A stretch of 6,558 nt of DNA from JBDTOX01 sp039933015. GTDB lineage: Bacteria; Pseudomonadota; Gammaproteobacteria; Burkholderiales; Methylophilaceae. Where the stretch lies: contig JBDTOX010000014.1 in NCBI GenBank assembly GCA_039933015.1, positions 1 to 6,558 of the forward strand, read 5' to 3'. Positions 6,333 to 6,558 of this stretch are shown here, one piece after another (within the stretch, counting starts at the first letter, position 1; every line of letters begins with the position of its first letter). A program made the position numbers and the translations under genes. The notes beneath the pieces are model-generated. The model saw only the letters and a program-made list of their open reading frames with translations, was not told where the DNA came from and did no database searches.

Positions 6333-6449
6333 CATGACATGTTGATGTTGCACACGCTCAAACACCACGTCTACATTGCGCCGACAAGCGGCTGATTCGC
6401 TGGCATGAACGGTAACTACGGCCTGAGCATGTAGCCAAAATCGGGCTTA

Positions 6450-6458
6450 TGTTAAAAT
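6450..6458 (+). promoter_or_regulatory. Candidate extended -10 promoter for the lptM-type gene
   Basis: TGTTAAAAT reads as an extended -10 element: TG, one base, then TAAAAT (five of six matches to TATAAT). It lies 23 nt before the ATG at 6482, which would leave a leader of about 16 nt including the AGAGG ribosome site at 6472-6476. No good -35 box lies at 16-18 nt, which is tolerable for an extended -10 promoter. Prediction by eye only. Confidence 0.4.
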
Positions 6459-6481
6459 GAAGTCTTTATCCAGAGGTGGCC

Positions 6482-6558
6482 ATGCGCGCTATTATACTGA
6501 CGATTATGTTTTGCCTGACAGTTGCCGCATGCGGCATCAAAGGCCCGCTCTATATCCC
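6482..6558 (+). CDS. lptM: LptM (YifL)-type small lipoprotein, 3' end cut by window edge
   Basis: Only the first 25 codons are present. They encode a lipoprotein signal peptide (MRAIILTIMFCLTVAAC) with lipobox VAAC, lipidated Cys17, followed by GIKGPLYI. The sequence C-G-x-K-G-P-L-Y directly after the lipidated Cys is the hallmark of the LptM/YifL family, which in E. coli helps the LptD-LptE lipopolysaccharide translocon mature at the outer membrane. In many proteobacteria the gene sits just upstream of lysA (diaminopimelate decarboxylase); whether lysA follows here cannot be seen. The ATG at 6482 has AGAGG (6472-6476) 5 nt upstream. It is divergent from the pilus operon and functionally unrelated to it. 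Confidence 0.85.
   Translation, partial: MRAIILTIMFCLTVAACGIKGPLYI

Larger units (their letters stand above)
6319..6481. promoter_or_regulatory. Divergent intergenic region between pilE and the lptM-type gene
   Basis: This 163-nt space must hold the start signals for both the pilus operon (leftward) and the lipoprotein gene (rightward). Reading leftward I could not find a convincing sigma-70 pair. The best is TTGAGC, 16 nt, TGTCAT, which would place the transcript start almost on the ribosome site, so I do not call it. No GG-N10-GC sigma-54 element was seen. The operon may instead be driven by an activator-dependent promoter, as minor pilin operons are in Pseudomonas (AlgR), but no AlgR-like site is claimed here. 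I see no tRNA, small RNA or terminator hairpin. Confidence 0.5.

Noticed and set aside
6319..6481. Sigma-54 promoter for pilE, as seen for some major pilin genes
   Set aside because: I looked for GG-N10-GC with surrounding TGGCAC/TTGC bases on the minus strand and found no match with correct spacing.
1..6558. CRISPR array, tRNA, rRNA, insertion sequence ends or phage genes
   Set aside because: No regularly spaced repeats, cloverleaf-like sequences, terminal inverted repeats or transposase-like frames; almost all of the window is accounted for by coding sequence of the pilus operon.

Overview
The window carries a type IVa pilus minor-pilin/tip-adhesin operon on the minus strand and, divergently at the right edge, the first codons of a small lipoprotein gene. 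The gene families (PilE, FimT/GspH, PilV, PilW, PilX, PilY1 and an LptM-type lipoprotein) and the moderate G+C content suggest a betaproteobacterium, perhaps of the Nitrosomonadales. That placement is inferred from gene content and protein style, not from any marker gene.

Layout in transcription order, right to left: pilE (6318-5884), fimT/gspH-type (5890-5354, GTG start), pilV (5340-4930), pilW (4925-3801), pilX (3804-3163) and pilY1 (3154 to the left edge, 3' end missing). Junctions are a 7-nt overlap, a 13-nt gap, a 4-nt gap, a 4-nt ATGA overlap and an 8-nt gap, so the six genes are almost certainly one transcript with coupled translation. No internal terminator or promoter stands out. The 3.15 kb from base 1 to 3154 is not empty: it is one uninterrupted reading frame of 1051 codons encoding PilY1, open at the window edge. 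The 163-nt space at 6319-6481 separates pilE from the divergent lptM-type gene (6482 onward, cut by the window end).

How the genes work together (family knowledge): prepilin peptidase PilD cleaves the short leaders of PilE, FimT, PilV, PilW and PilX after a conserved Gly. The processed minor pilins form a priming complex at the inner membrane that starts pilus assembly and ends up at the fibre tip, where it displays the secreted adhesin PilY1. PilE is thought to link this tip complex to the major pilin, which is not in this window. The lipoprotein gene belongs to outer-membrane biogenesis and is functionally separate.

I found no evidence of a new defence, mobile or RNA system. The most notable points are inside PilY1: a roughly 410-residue insertion between its MIDAS motif and the rest of the von Willebrand A core, many closely spaced cysteine pairs, and a possible small extra domain. 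Others are a long CxxC-containing PilX leader, a few short homopolymers, and pilE being first rather than last in the operon.
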